From Nectonema munidae (Eukaryota > Nematomorpha > Nectonematoida > Nectonematidae): a stretch of DNA of 64,000 bases. The DNA is taken from NCBI GenBank assembly GCA_030549495.1, contig JAUIRK010001039.1, positions 744,001 through 808,000 on the forward strand, read 5' to 3'. This document shows positions 15,801 to 30,800 of the stretch, piece by piece. The position numbers and the translations under genes are program-made. The notes below the pieces were generated by a model that was not told the DNA's origin, searched no databases, and was given only the letters and a program-made list of their open reading frames with translations. The number at the start of each line of letters is the position of its first letter. Position 1 is the stretch's first letter.

Positions 15801-18800
15801 TGAACCTCAGGTTGGGAACCCCTGTTTTAAAAGAAAAAGGAGATTTATTACTACTATAAAGTAAAAAAAGCATAGAACAATTTAGTAAGTTTTTGTATCT
15901 TATCGACCCCTAAAGATCTGTTATGGACCTCCAGAGGTCGATTTCGACCACTTTGCCGACCCCTGATTTAGACGGATACTCGCTAAGACCCGAATGATCT
16001 TTTACCTCCTCTTAGCCGCCAAACTTATATCATCAAACATGTGAAAATTCGCAATTAATATTATAAAATCTTAAATTTAAGTTCTTCATTATCGTTTTCA
16101 GTGATTGAAAATACAGAATGGGAATTATTATAAACATGCAGAAAATTTATTTTTAAATATCATTCCTTAACAAGTCAACAAAAATCCTGTTGACAAGAGC
16201 AAGTTTCAAGAGTGTCCATTTTTTATTTACTATTTAACCAACTCGACTAAAATTTCTTTTTAACAAATAGGTGTACTAAGAGTTTTACTCTTTATTCTAC
16301 TTGTCTTCAAAGTTTATCAAGATAAAACAAAATATTTTGCACTCGCATCTTATGTTTTTAAGCCCGGCAAAATATTCTATTGGGTTTTTTAATTTGGACA
16401 AAGTTTGATTTTTACTATTATCAGCACACACCCTAGTAGTCTTTTCATCCTGTTTTTCAAACATTTTTTTATGCTTTATAATTTATTTTTTTTATTCTGG
16501 TTAAAAATTAACTTTCCTAATCTATAATTAATTAATTAATTAATTGCTAATGACAAATAAATACCCTTTTAGCATTGGCTGGATCCAGTTCTCAGTATCT
16601 ACAAACAACTCAAATGTAAGGAAACACCTTTAATCTATTCTTTTCTTCTTCATGACAATTTTGTTACTTATGTAGTAGCATTACGACGAAGTAAGAACCT
16701 ATGAGTTGTCCGGCAAGATCTCCGCTGATAAAAAAGAAACAACGAAATGTATATATAACGTGTATGTAAGTATGTAACATACAAAGCAAAGCGTCCGCCA
16801 GACTTGTCATGTGTGTAAATTTATTATCGCTTAATTTTGATAGACTTGTAAGATGTTTTTAATGGAATTCTGAAATATACCTTTTGTGAGAGTATTAAAT
16901 AGAAAATAAATGAAATCTCAAAAAAATTATTTGCAATTGTATGTTTTAATATTTTAGAGCTCTGTTAATAATAGAGATATTGGAAGGGCATCGTTTCATT
17001 TTGTAAAAGTTTCAAATTTCAATTAAAATTTTGTTTGATCAAATTTTTGGCGTATGCTTTTAAAGTCTAAAGCTTGGTTCAAACAGCGAGCCAATAAGGA
17101 ATACGAATTTTGATTGATTTCATTTTAAAAGCCTTTTTCAAGAATTTTTTCTAATTTAAGTTTTTTAAAGTGAACTCTTTACTGCATAGGACTGGATATG
17201 CATCCTTCTTCGATTTAAGATTGTGTAATGTTTTGAATAAGAAATCAATTTATTTCAGAAAAATGTAATGTTTTGAATAAGAAATCAATTTATTTTATCT
17301 TTTCCAGGCAACTGTAATGAGTGGGTTAAAAACAAATAATATTAAAATATGGCAAATCATAAATCAGTTTAGTTCAGGTGTAAGAGTCGAGTAGTTCTAT
17401 ATTTAATTTTTCAATTAAAATTTTATGTAAACTTTGAGCTTTTGAATTTAGCTTTTTCCAGGTAACTTTTTAAAATACATATAAGACAGGTTTCTTAAAA
17501 CAATTTCGATTGAGATTTTGATTTTAAAACTTTTTTTGCCAAGATATAGAGAAAAATCATTGACAATTTTTTTTACCTCTGAGTAAAAAAAGAAGAAAGC
17601 TATCTAAGAATATTTAAATAAATATTCTAAGAATATTTAATTTTTTATGAAAAAAATTCCAGAGGTTTTTAACGCCTATATATCGTTTTGTCTACGAAAA
17701 TTTTATTTGTTTCGTGTATCTCGTAGTTTGATATGAAAGAAAGTGACAGAAAATAATTGTCTTCATTAGTAAAGCTATGCACAACCTCATTCCATCTTTT
17801 TGTCTCCTCATTGTAAATGTATTTTAAAGAACTGAGTAGTACATAAGAAGTGTGTTTTACTTCTTATTAGTTTTGCTCCTTATTTTTAAAATATTTATTA
17901 TACTCAAATGATATCTTCATTTTGGAATTTTTCAACGTAATTATCTTAATCCTTCCTTCACATGTCACATCATCAAAATCATGTTTGAATTTGGCCTACT
18001 TTTGTTTGTGTTTGGACTGTGTATTCTTTTTTTTTATTTGCTGTAGTGATGCGAATATAAAGGAGAGTATCAATTTTTGAACATATGTGCTTGAGATCAG
18101 GAATTGCTCAAAAATAATTGAGAGGCTTGATTTGAAATTTGGATTCTACATTAAAGCCTATACTGTCAACATTATCCGCTAGAGAGGAGCTAATTACCAA
18201 TTTATACTGTAATTAAAGCCTGATACATTCTAATTTGCTTGATATGTCAGATTTATTGATTTTATCCAACCAGGCTTTCCCAACCACGTGCAAATTTTTG
18301 GCCGAATATGGAGTTCAGGTTAGCAATTTTTTAGAAAATATTTCAGCATTGTATATACAGTGGCGTAGCCAGAAAATAGAAGTTGGAGGGGCAGACAAAT
18401 AATGGTGGGGGCAGACATTTTTACCAAAAAAGAATGTCGCACATGTAGTTAAAGTAGTTAAAGCACATGTACTTTAAGAATTTGAGTAATGCGATATCAA
18501 TAAAAAAATTTTTTATTTTTATTTGAAAATCATGAAGTATCACACAAATTTATTTTTTTGGAAGTTTTTTTCAAAAAAGTTGAATCCTTCTTGACTTTCT
18601 GGAAAAAAATTTCAAGATTTCACTGTTGACAATTTTTTTGTATACCCTTTCAGATACGAAACAAGCATACGATTCTTCTTTCTTTCATGCAGCATTGAAC
18701 ATCGTTGACTTCTTAAAACTTATTGTTTTACAGTTGTATTGGCATAAAATCAGTTGTTAGAGAGTCGTCAACTGAGGAAAATGTTAGTTAGAGGAAAGAA

Positions 18801-21800
18801 TCTTCCACACATTTGTTTTTGTTAGCAAGAATATACTAACACAGATTGGGGCCGTCAAACAACTGCATACATATCAAAACATTCTAAAAATTCAAAAGGA
18901 ATTGAAGGGGGGGGGGAGGACTCACTTTTAGACCCATCGTTAATTCTAATTATTCTTTTAATTTTCTACAATTTTTAAATTCAAATTGAAGTTTTAAATT
19001 TCTGTAAATAAAAAACCATTTGTTTCTTGTTCCCAAACTTTTTCTGTGCACTTCTGCTTCTAAGTTTAAAAAAATTGTTTGCTTTTACTTTTCTAAAAAG
19101 GTTAATCATTTTATACCATGATTTAATACTGTTTTAAGTTTCCTACCTTTGCACTAAAATCATATAAACCATATGTGTAATTATTGTTTTTATTATACGT
19201 GGAAATTTAAAAGAAGATAATACACAGTGCAAAACCCTTTCTTATTTCCATTACCTCCTAACTATTCTAGCTTTAATACCTTCATCATGACACTATTTTA
19301 ATCTATGTCTGCGAGTCATTTTGAAAATGCTTTTTATATATAGATTTTGGATTAAAATGATTTAAAATAATTTGCCGCCAAAAATTCCACCTTTGTGCTC
19401 TTCCGTCTGAGTGATAAATGAATAACAAAATTTGCTTTAAAATCATATTTTGTTTTTACCCCTCTTTCACTCTTTTTGATGTCAGAACAAAGCAGTGCGA
19501 CTAAGTAATTTGATATAAATCCGCCTTAAGAGATTTCATCCCATCGCAAGTTTCAACTTATGGAGATGATTTATTCATTTTTTAATCCTGTCTTCTTTTT
19601 CTGTGTTGAAATGCTTTAAAATCAAGAAATCGTCTGTGACGTAAAAAGAAAACTTCGAGATCAAGGATCTACCTTTCCAACAACTGAATCCATTTCAAAA
19701 TGAACAGCTTATCAACGCTGAGAAACCTGTATATTTTTCTTCAGGCAAGGTGTGCACCAATCACTGCAAAATTAAAAGTCATGGTTAGACATTGCCTACT
19801 GATGTGTATTAAACGAGTGCTTCCACTTAGAGATCACAAATATTTTTCCTCCAAAAAATAGTTATACTCCTAATTTTGCTTATATGTGCAAATCAAGTAA
19901 CATTTATTTTCTTTGCTATCTTAAAGCCACCTCTCCAATCGTCTTGTGCTTTCGTGTCAAATTTTATCCTCAACATCCTGACGAACTTAAAGAAGAGATC
20001 ACAAGGTATTGATTTTTTCCTCCTATTTTTGATACAACACTCTTTAGTTCGGTAATGCGCGTAGCTAGAAAATTTTTTTTCGAAGGTCTAAAATTAAAGA
20101 AACTAATACGAACAAGTTGTTGGAATCTCTATATAGGACTGTCTATAGGGGGAGGGCGAGCTTTCCCTAGAGATTATTTTGCCCGGTGGAACTCTCTTTA
20201 GTTTAGCAAACTTAAAGTTTTACCTACTAATACTCTGCCTCCTGTGAATAGAGTCTGGCGAAGGAGCTGGGCATAGATATCCAGGATTGTTTTCTTCAGG
20301 AAGACCCACTTTTCGCATCTTGTATCTCCTTATAGTCAGCTAATTTGGATTGGACAATAAATTTTCGATATTTTGGTCTTCTTCATCTCAAATCATCATC
20401 ATCATCATCATATCCTGCTACTTTTTTTCTTTCTCGTAATAGTAGATTTGATCTGAGAGTGGGCGAAAATTTATTTTAAGAATTTATTATTTTTTTATGA
20501 AAATAAAAAAAAAAATTTTTTTACTAGAATTTGGAAAATATTACATAGAAGTAGAATTATTTTGTAGCACATTTCACTTTCCTCTACAGATGACCGATAG
20601 AAGAAATAGAAGCATTCTAAAAATTAGATCTGCATCCCGTCCTAAATAATTATTACTTTAATATTAACTTGTAAAAAATAGCCATTGAAAGGCGTGCCTT
20701 TACTGAGAGCAAATTTTTTATAGCAAGAAGAATTGGAACGTAAAAATATTTTGACTCACTAGTTATAACGAAACGATAATATCGAATTTAGCGCGTCTTT
20801 TTGATTTGAATGAAATAAAAGTGACATTATTATTTCGTTTATAACGATTTTTCGGACATAGAGAAGCGAATTTGAAACCTTTTGAATTAGAGACTTCAAA
20901 TTTAACAAAACGAATTTCATTTTTAATTATGATTTATAATAATCTTCAAACTAAAGATATTATCACCCATTTTATAATTAACAATGATTGATTTTAAACA
21001 AAAAATCAAAAGCTCTTTCAATGTGTAATTTGTGTTTACTAAACTGATGTTTTGATTATTATTCATCCCTCAAGAATCTTCTTTTTTTTAAATAAAAGTG
21101 CACTATGCTTCTTTTTTTATGATTTTATTATTTTTCTCGGTATAATATAAGGAAATAATTTCGTTATAAACCGAATTATATCATAATCTTGTAAGAATAA
21201 CAAAGATATTTAGAATGTTTATGTTCAAACCTATGCGATAGATTGATTTACAAAAATCATACAACTAGAACAGCTGTTGGAAACCTTTTTTTTAGCTTAT
21301 AGTATACACATATGTTCATTTCAAAATTCAGAGTTCAATCCAATCTAAAGTATAACTAAAATCGACTCTTTTCAATGTGCATACAGGAAGCGTGTTTGAC
21401 CCTTACAATAATTCCTCCTGAAACCTTTTCTACTCAACAATGATTTTTTTATATATGAACGAGATGGATCAATTAGGATTTGCTGATATATCTATGTTTA
21501 GGTTGACATAAAGTAGAAATGAAAATTTAATCAAAATCAAACTTTTTATAAAAAACATGAAAAATTAAGTTTATTCTTTTCAGATTTTTTTGCTGACAAT
21601 TTTTAAATAAATAAAGAAAATTGATCAAAATTGTTTTAAATTATCACGGATCCCTTTGACAGTTCGAAGATCCACTTAATATTTGCTTAACTCGTTAACG
21701 ACCAGAATAATCAGACGATATCTAGTGTAAAGCAGAAGATTTGTATCTTAAAGAGAATTGATAAACGCAGACCATTTTATTTTTGCCAGAGTCGACTATT

Positions 21801-24800
21801 GTCCACTCTGGCCGTTAGCCGGTTAACTTAATTTTTTCACTCTTACTTTAAGCTTTCATGCCCAAGGGAGGTTTTATGTGTCCTATAAAATAAAAATTCT
21901 GCTTTAAGTTATATAAATAAACTCGTTGAAATATATCAACTAGTGATTAGTTGTGGGAAAACGTTTCTTGGAAATTAAGAAGAGGGTAAAAGAGATTGCG
22001 CATGATTTATTATGTTTTTCCATTTTTCTTAGATATTACCTTTTCCTGCAATGCAGACGTGATTTGCTTCATGGCAGATTATTTTCTTCACAAAGTCAGA
22101 ATCATCAATTAGCTGCATACATTATCCAATGTAATTCTTTTTGTTTTACGTTTTTTTGTTGACATTGATGCTCTATTATGATAATAATAGCATATTGTGA
22201 AAATTAACATTTTTTAAAATATTGAATTGTTACATTATTTCCTTACTTTGTGTTTCCCGATCCAATGTTACTGACACCATTGTTTTTTTTATAGGGAAAA
22301 CATAATTGTCTCCGTTTGTGTCGAACTATGAGCAAAGAATGCTTGCCGCTAGATTTGAATCCGTGACCTTGTTGTATCAAGCCAAGCATCTCGACAACCT
22401 TATTGTGAGCAATTAATCTTAGTAAATTTATTTGTTAAAAACTCGATAGTTTATCTAACCTAATCGCGTATAGAAGTTATGAATAATAAGGGAAAACACA
22501 AATTTCGCTGTAGAACTGTAATCCGTCAGTCATGTCATATCTAAACACATTTGGCAATGTAATACCGAGTAGAAATAAGTTGTTCATCACATCTGTATAG
22601 AAGTAATAAATTGAAAATTTGGTATCAAAATAATATACACACTTTTTCTGCAACTTGTCGCACCCTAGATCAAAGGAGAAGCCAGCGTGTAGCGGGAGAG
22701 CGCCTAAGACGCCTCAAAAATTTCTCTCCCACTTGGAAAAATATTCTATATTTGTTTCAAATTCTAATCAATGCAAGACACATTAAAAAAACGTTATTTA
22801 ACAAAAACTCCAAATACAGATTGAGGTAAATTTCTTCCATTTTTAAATGCTTTATATCAGGGATGTCAAACATACGGCATAAAGTCCACGTACCGAACGC
22901 AGCCAATTTCATCATGTTCGTTGAATAATGATATTGCTTATTGCATAAACAAAACTTTTTGAATGCCCTAAATTTTTTGTATGCTTAGTGTATTCTGTGT
23001 ATATTTTTATATGTATTATTTATATGGTATATGGTGTATATTTTTGTAGGATCGGTTAGATGCTCGATTCGATACCTCATCAAGCCTACTTTCCTCGTAG
23101 TTCGATACAAGCTGCACAATTGTTTAAAATTAAATTTGAAATAAACGATTTTCTATAGTCTTGACAAATGTTATTTTATATTGAGTTAAATGCTTAGCTT
23201 TGAAATAGACCACTCTTTTTGCAATATTTTTCTTACGCGCATTTTGCCAGCATTTAAGTATTTTTTGAGGAGAATTTATCCACCTCCTAGTACTATAATA
23301 CGATCTCAAATATTTAAAAACTTGATAAATTTAACGTCAACTCTTCGCTTCCGGCTTCCACTAAAAAAGAGTCACTTCATATGTTTACAAAAATTAAACT
23401 ATTTTTTTTCTTTATTTAAAATACTTTAAAAACCGCTTTCGACCCCCGACTCCCCACTTTTATTTGATACCAGCCAGCTCATATCCCTAATCTCTTACTT
23501 CTACTCCCGAATCCTGCAAAGTTTTGACTGAAGGCTTCAGCGTTTAAGATTTTATATGCTCCATCATCCAAGTTTATTCAAACTTTCAGGGCTATTATTC
23601 ATACACTCCGAAGAACCGGAATAAGATGAATGCTGAAGATCGTAAGCTTTCCGATTCGATTTTGATTCCGATTAACCATTGCGGAACTAATTTTAAGTGT
23701 TAAGAATTCGTTTATTTTAAAGTTCTAACATTTTATTGCAATAAAAACGGGATATTTTATAACGATTGGCACCACAAAAAAACGCAATTTTCAAAACGAA
23801 GTTTAGTTGAAAGTAAATGCATAAAAATTTTAATGTTATAAAATTTATTTTCACTAATATGCCAAAAAACTTTTTTGTGGATTTTTATACTAAATATTCT
23901 TTTAAATCCGATAAAAAAACTTTATGCAATAAATATTTAGTCTTTTAAAGTTTTTTTAGAATAAAATTTCTCACATTTTTGATTTATTTTTTTAATTTTA
24001 TATAATACTAAAACAACTACACATTTTTATTATTTTGTTGTAATGTAAGCGATGATAAAAAAACAGGACATTTGCTAAAATGACGGGCCCTTTAAAATAG
24101 ATGCAAATCACAGTACTGTACCCTTTAAACGCAATCTACTTTAAATCCAGAATAAAATTATAATTATTTTTAATCAGTTGAAATTTAAAAGATTCTTTTT
24201 AGTTTTCCTCATAAGATTTAACTTTTAGTTCTAGGATCTTGACTTCTGAACCAACAATTTGTAAAAAATCTGGATTTCTTCAAAAAATTTGGAGTAGGTG
24301 CACGTTCTTGCTAGCGTAACTCGTGACACACGCGGAAGCACATTTTGAAAATATAGTAAACCTTTTCTTTCACGATCATGAAACGTGTTATATCGTCAAA
24401 ATTATGATGATCCCCTTTTGGTATTTCAAATAAAACAAAAAAAGGCGCGATTTCACTATCGATTCCGTTCCTTATGTTATAATGGTCGATTATGTAAAAT
24501 TTTCAATGGCGATTCCCGGTATTCTTCCCCAAATTTACATATTCTTATTTGTGATTACTGATTTTACACTCGTGGAGCTGTTTGTTTATTATGTGAGTGT
24601 GTGCATAATGCAATGTTCTGGTGATATTACTTTTAAAAGAACACATTGCTTGCTATGTAAATATGATTTTAACATATAAGAAAAATAGGACTTGTAAATG
24701 AAGTGCTTCTACTTGAATAAATGCCTTTTTTTATATCCATCTTGGCACTAATGAAGGCATTGTGTATGTGTGCTTTTCTTTCATTCATTCATTCTTTTAT

Positions 24801-27800
24801 TAAACTTATTGACGTCTTTTTTTAATGTAGAACATCACTGTTAAATAATGTTCTTTCTTTTTTTGCCTTATAACAAACAATACGAATTGTTTCTCGTCTC
24901 TCTTGATTGCATTTAGTCGACTCTCCTTAATCTGGAAAGAACATTAAAAATATTACCATAAAGAAATTGCTGTATTTCTGAAAAGCAAAAATTTTGTTCT
25001 GTTAACCCATTTAAGGCCAAGCAAAGCAGACGATATTTAAAAAAACGCAGACGATTTATATTCAAAGTCATTGAAAAAAGCAGACGAAGATGAAATTACT
25101 TATGTTCCAAAAAAGAACATTGTCCGTAAATGGATTAATATAAATTAAAACGATAACAATACTAACATTTTACTAATAAATAAAATATTTGGCAAAAAAC
25201 GTATTCCATGGTGATTTATACAAGATAATGAAACTAATATTTATTAGACCTCTTTGTGATCGTGTTAGACTAAATTTACATCGAGAAGGTTCTTAACCCC
25301 ATCAAAAGGCTAAACGTCTTGTTTAGTAATTTATTATTGGGATTGAGCGAGAATAAAGAAAATTTAGTGTTTTCCATGTTTCCGTTTTTTTGAGTGTCAT
25401 ATGTTGGTAAAAATTATAATGATAGTATATCCAGGGAAATAAAATTATCGCTGTGTAAGAAAACAAAGTCATCTACTACACACGCAATAAATGTTAAGAG
25501 TCTCGGAATTTCAAATTGTCAATTTTGAGATGTGCTTGGTTAAGGGATCTGGTTTATTAAATTAATAGAACATAAAATGGGTCTTACGGTTTTAGATGTT
25601 GAATCTCTATATAAAATTTGATGTAATTCTGATGATGATGATTTTGGGCAGAAGTTAATTTATAATTATTTGTATTGTTAACATATATTATATTTTAGTG
25701 TAGTATAGAACAGTTGGAAGCTTTGCTGCAATTTGCATTGCTCTATGAATTACAAATGTACATTTATCATATCATGTTTTTTCAAAATAAAAATCAGCCT
25801 TCCTTAACTTGCAACGTAAGTTAATTGGTGACAGCTTGCGATAGTTTGCTATTGGAGAAAGAAACTTGAGCAGCATACCGTGTGATGTGCATTTGAGGTT
25901 GAACTTATAAACGGACATTAAACGTATCCGTAAAAAGCTTTATGGGAGGGAGAAATTCACAAACTCCCTAATCTGATCCGATAAACATATTTGAATATTC
26001 TTTTGGTTTTTACTAATTAAATTACGCTAGAATCGAACCAGTAATTTTGAATATTTTATGAATCATTTTAACCATTCAAATAAACTAGCGTCTGTCTGTC
26101 TGTCGCTGAAAGCATTCTCATTAGTTGAAATATAATTATTGACATACATTTGACCAATCATATGAGAGAATATCGCTTTAAAAACTCGAATAAGAAACTT
26201 CAAAATGACAAACTTCTAACACAAGTACTAAGTGACACGCAAATGCGTGGATTTTGAAACTCCAAGGAATGAAACCGTGTTTCAGGAAAATATTTCAAAG
26301 TGAAGCTGAAAGGTAGATTAATCTTTTACTAAATTTTGCAACAATTATGTCAACCTGATGCAGAATTATCCAAAATTTAATTTTTTATTTTCTGCGTAAC
26401 TTTATGGAAAGTTTGGGATTCGAACTTAAGACATCTCTTTCTGTTTAGAAATTGCCTTTCCTTCGATTTCATTTATTCTTTCTTAAAATTTAAGAACATG
26501 TTTTAACATAAATTAGCAATAGTACTTTCAGACAATTTTAAAATTCAAAATACGTTTATTTAGCAGAACTTGGAGATTATGACAGTGAAGAAATGACAGA
26601 AGACGCAAATAACTCTTACATATCCAATTTTAAACTTTTCGTGAAACAAACGCCCGAAGACGAAAAAGCCATCATCAAAATTCACAAAACCCTCAAGTAA
26701 GTAGTTGTTCACTTCTTCTTTTTTCATTTTGATTCCTGTATATATCTACTCTAAAATTTGTGAAAAATGGCGACCATGACCAATATCTCTTTTTAATTTT
26801 TGAACATGCAGTCTAAAATGATGCGTTATTTCCTAAATAAAAAAATTAATCAAAATACAGTAAAATGGCGTTACTGCGAACTCGCTTTACCGGTTAAACT
26901 TTACAAAAATGTTAATCATCTGCGTTTTTAATGCTTTTTAATACAAATCTTCTGCTTTATACTAGATATCTTCTGATTATTCTGCTCGTTAACGGGTTAA
27001 CCCTTTCGTTGCCAGAAAAATCAGACGATATTTATTAAAAAGCAGAAGATTCGTATACAAAACTATTTGAAAAGCAGACGAAGGTAAAATTGTTTATGTA
27101 TCATATATGATACACTGGTCACGAAAGGGTTATCAACACTTCAATAATATGCACCAATTTGTCCATTCTGAATCCCCTGTACAAAATTAACACGTAAATT
27201 AGAAAGAAACCTCGTTTACAATTTTCAATTACCAATGTAATGTCTCACTCTTTAGTAATAAATGTTCCTTATACTAAGGATAAATTTGTGAAATTTATGA
27301 GACAAACTTGCTAATACAGAAACCTAGCGTTTCTGTTATAAAGTTAATCGATCTTTAGTGTCATCCTGTAACGGAGAATGAGATGGAGGAGATGAATATA
27401 CGCTTTTATTATAAAAATAATACTTTTGCACGAATACACCAGCATAGATAAAGAGTCACCTTTGTTTAAATAAATGATACTCTTTATTTTTCCTCTTTGA
27501 CGGCTTAATTTCTTCTCCTTTTTTAAATTCTTCTTTCCTACTCCTTTTAAACTCCGAAAAGGGCTGCTTAATACCCTGCTAACTTGTCTGAAATCTTCGG
27601 ATAAAATCAAGGATTCTTACAAGAAAAGTGGAACAAGGCGTAAACGAATAAGAAAGAGTCGTTACCCCGCTGTTGAAGAGGCTTTTTTCTTTGGTAAAAA
27701 ATGCTAGATTCCAAAACATTCCTGTTTCAGAACCTGTACTTTTGGCTAAAGTCCAAAATTTTGCTTTTGATTTAAATCATTACGAAATATTGCGAGTAAA

Positions 27801-30800
27801 AATTTGAAAATAAAAGTTCAATATTTTCTACTGTATTTTTTAGCTTTAGGGGACGCTCACAAATGGCCTCAACAAAAATGGAGGATGAGTGGGGTCAAAA
27901 ATTTGACAAATGGTAACTTTGTTGAGTAATTGCACTCCTCGGTTATAGTGGAACTCGCTTTTTACGCACTAAAGAACAGTTCCCCTCCTTCAACTTCGAT
28001 ATACTGAGGGTTTACTGTATGTACATGGAGATGTTAAAATTTGAAAATGGAATTTTTTCATTTTAATTAATTTTTTACTAAATTTCCAAAAAAAGGCATA
28101 TCTTCAAGAATTTATGGAATGCGAATATCAATGCATTAATGATATTTTGTAGTATTCATAACCGTTTCAATTGAGACTTTGATTAAAAGTTTTTAAAAAT
28201 GTTTACTTGGTATAGATTTTAAAGTAATTAAATTTGGGAGAAATGACTTTATTAGGAAGATATCCTTTCACCTTTCTTCATCAGCTAAATACAGAGAAAA
28301 AAGGAGTAATAAATAACTCATTAAAATAATAATTAATTAGGAAAAGTTTTAAATTATGGGAAATCTAATATATTTAATAATTACACACATGTTCGATTGC
28401 TGTCTCCGATTAATTTTAGGCGTACATTGCAGTTCATGCTGGGATATACTTATTCTAAAAAGCCCGGTCAGAATTATTTTCAATTAAAAAGTAAAAGTTT
28501 CGTCATCTAAATTACGCGTTTCCCGTTAGTTGGCTAAAGCTCAGACCAACCCGCATGACGGTAGTTCATATCTCACTAAGGGATCCTTAAAATTCTCAAT
28601 GTAGGATTTGAACCCAGAAAACGAAACTTATGAGGGTTCAATAACCGAAATGAGTCTTTCACAGAGTGTTAGGTTAGTGATGATGATGATGATGATGATA
28701 GTATACAAGAGAACTTGTGAGAATAGCGAAGCGGCTAGTCGGTAGTTGTAATAAAAAATTCTAGTACACTCGAACCCCGTTAATTCACGGACGTTGGGAG
28801 ACAGAACACGTACCGTGATTTATCCAGAACCCTGTATAAGACTATCATATAAATGTTTTTGTCACTTCGTGATGACATGTGAATTGATTTGAGAGCGTAA
28901 AATCAATGTGTCAGGGTCAATATTGTTGTCAAAGCGTGGGTGAGCGTGAACAACCGGATGTCATGGCTGCATTGTTCTTAAAGCCAGGATGCTATCGTGA
29001 CATTGCAGCAAACCTACTCAAAATTGAGGGGCGACATGGATTAATCGTGATTTAATGAAAGCCGTGAGTTACTGGTGCGTGAATTAACGGGGTTCCACTG
29101 TATATGGTTTAGACATGCAATGTTTTTCTTATCATCTTACGTAAATGAAAGATTGTCTTTAAAGAGATAATGATCCAATTCAATTATGTATTCTAGTTTT
29201 TTAATGTTGATTTTTTTTATAATATATATTCATTTTATATAAGTATTTTCCACAATTTAAAGTTCATTAGTACCAGCGCAAGCCGAAAGAGAATTTCTCA
29301 AAATAGCGAAAACTTACGAAACATATGGAATTGATCCTTATCCGGTGAAAGTGAGTTTTTGTTTATTCTTTTTCACTCACCTTTCACCTCATTCCCAAAC
29401 TTTTCTTATTTTATATTTTTCCTCCTTCCCTTCTCAAACAAGACAATCATAAAAATGTTACAAAATCTACTTTTGTAGTCATTACCGTTTTCAATCATTT
29501 TCCTCACGCATTACATCTTTTAAGAAGCGCCATTTTAAGTCCGTATTTGCGAGACTTTATTTCTTTCTTTTCAAGTTTCAAAGATCTCCTCTGATCTAAA
29601 GTATCGTAGATAGGAGCGTGATTAAGATTGTGTATGTGTCCATTATAATTGTTATACTTGATTATTATTAAAGTGGACTTATAAAAGGTGATTCGTGTTA
29701 CATTAAATTTCTTATATCTATCTATTCACAAAAATAACATCGATACTTCATTTTAAGAAAGGAGGCTATGTTTCTGATTTTGATTCTAAAGAATCCTGAG
29801 TTTGAATCATGGCTCAAACATAATTTATATTTAAAATAAAAAATGTATTTACGCTTGTAACAAATTTTCGCCCATTTTTAAATAACCATCTTTGATACCT
29901 TAGCAAAATGTTTTTGAACATGATGAAATTTTATATATTGATTCATCAATAAAATTCTCCAAAAACTGAGTTTTAAATTCTACATTCTTCTATCGGATTT
30001 AAAAGTTCACTATAACGACAGTCCTTTTTTTAAAGGACTGTGTAAAGACTTTTTGAATAGTTTTTTCGTTTTGCTACCATAAAAAACTATAAACTGTTAA
30101 TAATGATAAATATTTTGTCTAGTTTTAGCGTTTAAAAAAACTTTTAAAAGCCATATTTATTATATTTTGAACAAAATTTTTCCTCCTAACTTTTGTTTCA
30201 TATGAATTATACATTCCCTACTTTTTAATTATTATATATATTTGATGAGCAAATAAGTGGGTATTGGATTATCGCTAACTTCTCACACTTTTTTTTATCA
30301 TAGTTGCAATATTCCTTTATTATTTCTCAATAAAACCCCTGACAGTATTTGTTTGCTCTTTTTAATTAAATCATTTGATAAATATTCCTTGATCGAGGTC
30401 TTATTATTTTTTAAATTGCCTAAAATTTACTCTGTATATATACCATCTTATCTTTTGCAGGATCAGCGAGGATCACACTTGTACATTGGAATCAGACACT
30501 CTGGCATCCACACCTTTCAAAATAACAAAGAAATTCATCATCTAGGCTGGTGAGTAGTTAAATTTTTCATTTTCTCTACCCACTACAAATGACAATCATG
30601 ATCACACACTCTGCCTTTTCCTGGTCAGGGCTTGAGAACTCTAGGGAGTTCAAAAGACGATTTGCAGGGGTTCTTTAGTTAGATCTTTGTTGGCGTAAAA
30701 ATGACTGCAATTTCCTTTCAAAAATTTTCTAAATCTAGCACAATCGATTTCCTGGATCAAGTCTCACGTTGTTAAGGGTGGAGGGCTTTTTCAATCTTCA

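Larger units (their letters stand above)
26858..28017. mobile_element. possible pogo/Tigger-like element carrying TTAA MITEs
   Basis: CAGTAAAATGGCGTTACTGC at 26858 and the reverse complement of the right end, CAGTAAACCCTCAGTATATC (ending 28017), are both flanked by TA and have the look of pogo/Tigger termini. The termini match only partly, no transposase is visible, and MITE copies c and d lie inside. This is a tentative call. Confidence 0.35.

Noticed and set aside
18358-18960. Complete transposon starting at CAGTGGCGTAGCCAG
   Set aside because: Only the left-end motif is convincing. No inverse right end or target duplication was found, so it is mentioned only as part of intron 3.
22310-22410. 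Second tRNA-like or SINE copy
   Set aside because: There is only a GATTTGAATCC-like block without a matching partner or tail, too little to call.
26567-26696. Acceptor for exon 6 three bases downstream (after tagcag)
   Set aside because: The junction codon would become TAA. The upstream AG gives Ser and an uninterrupted frame.
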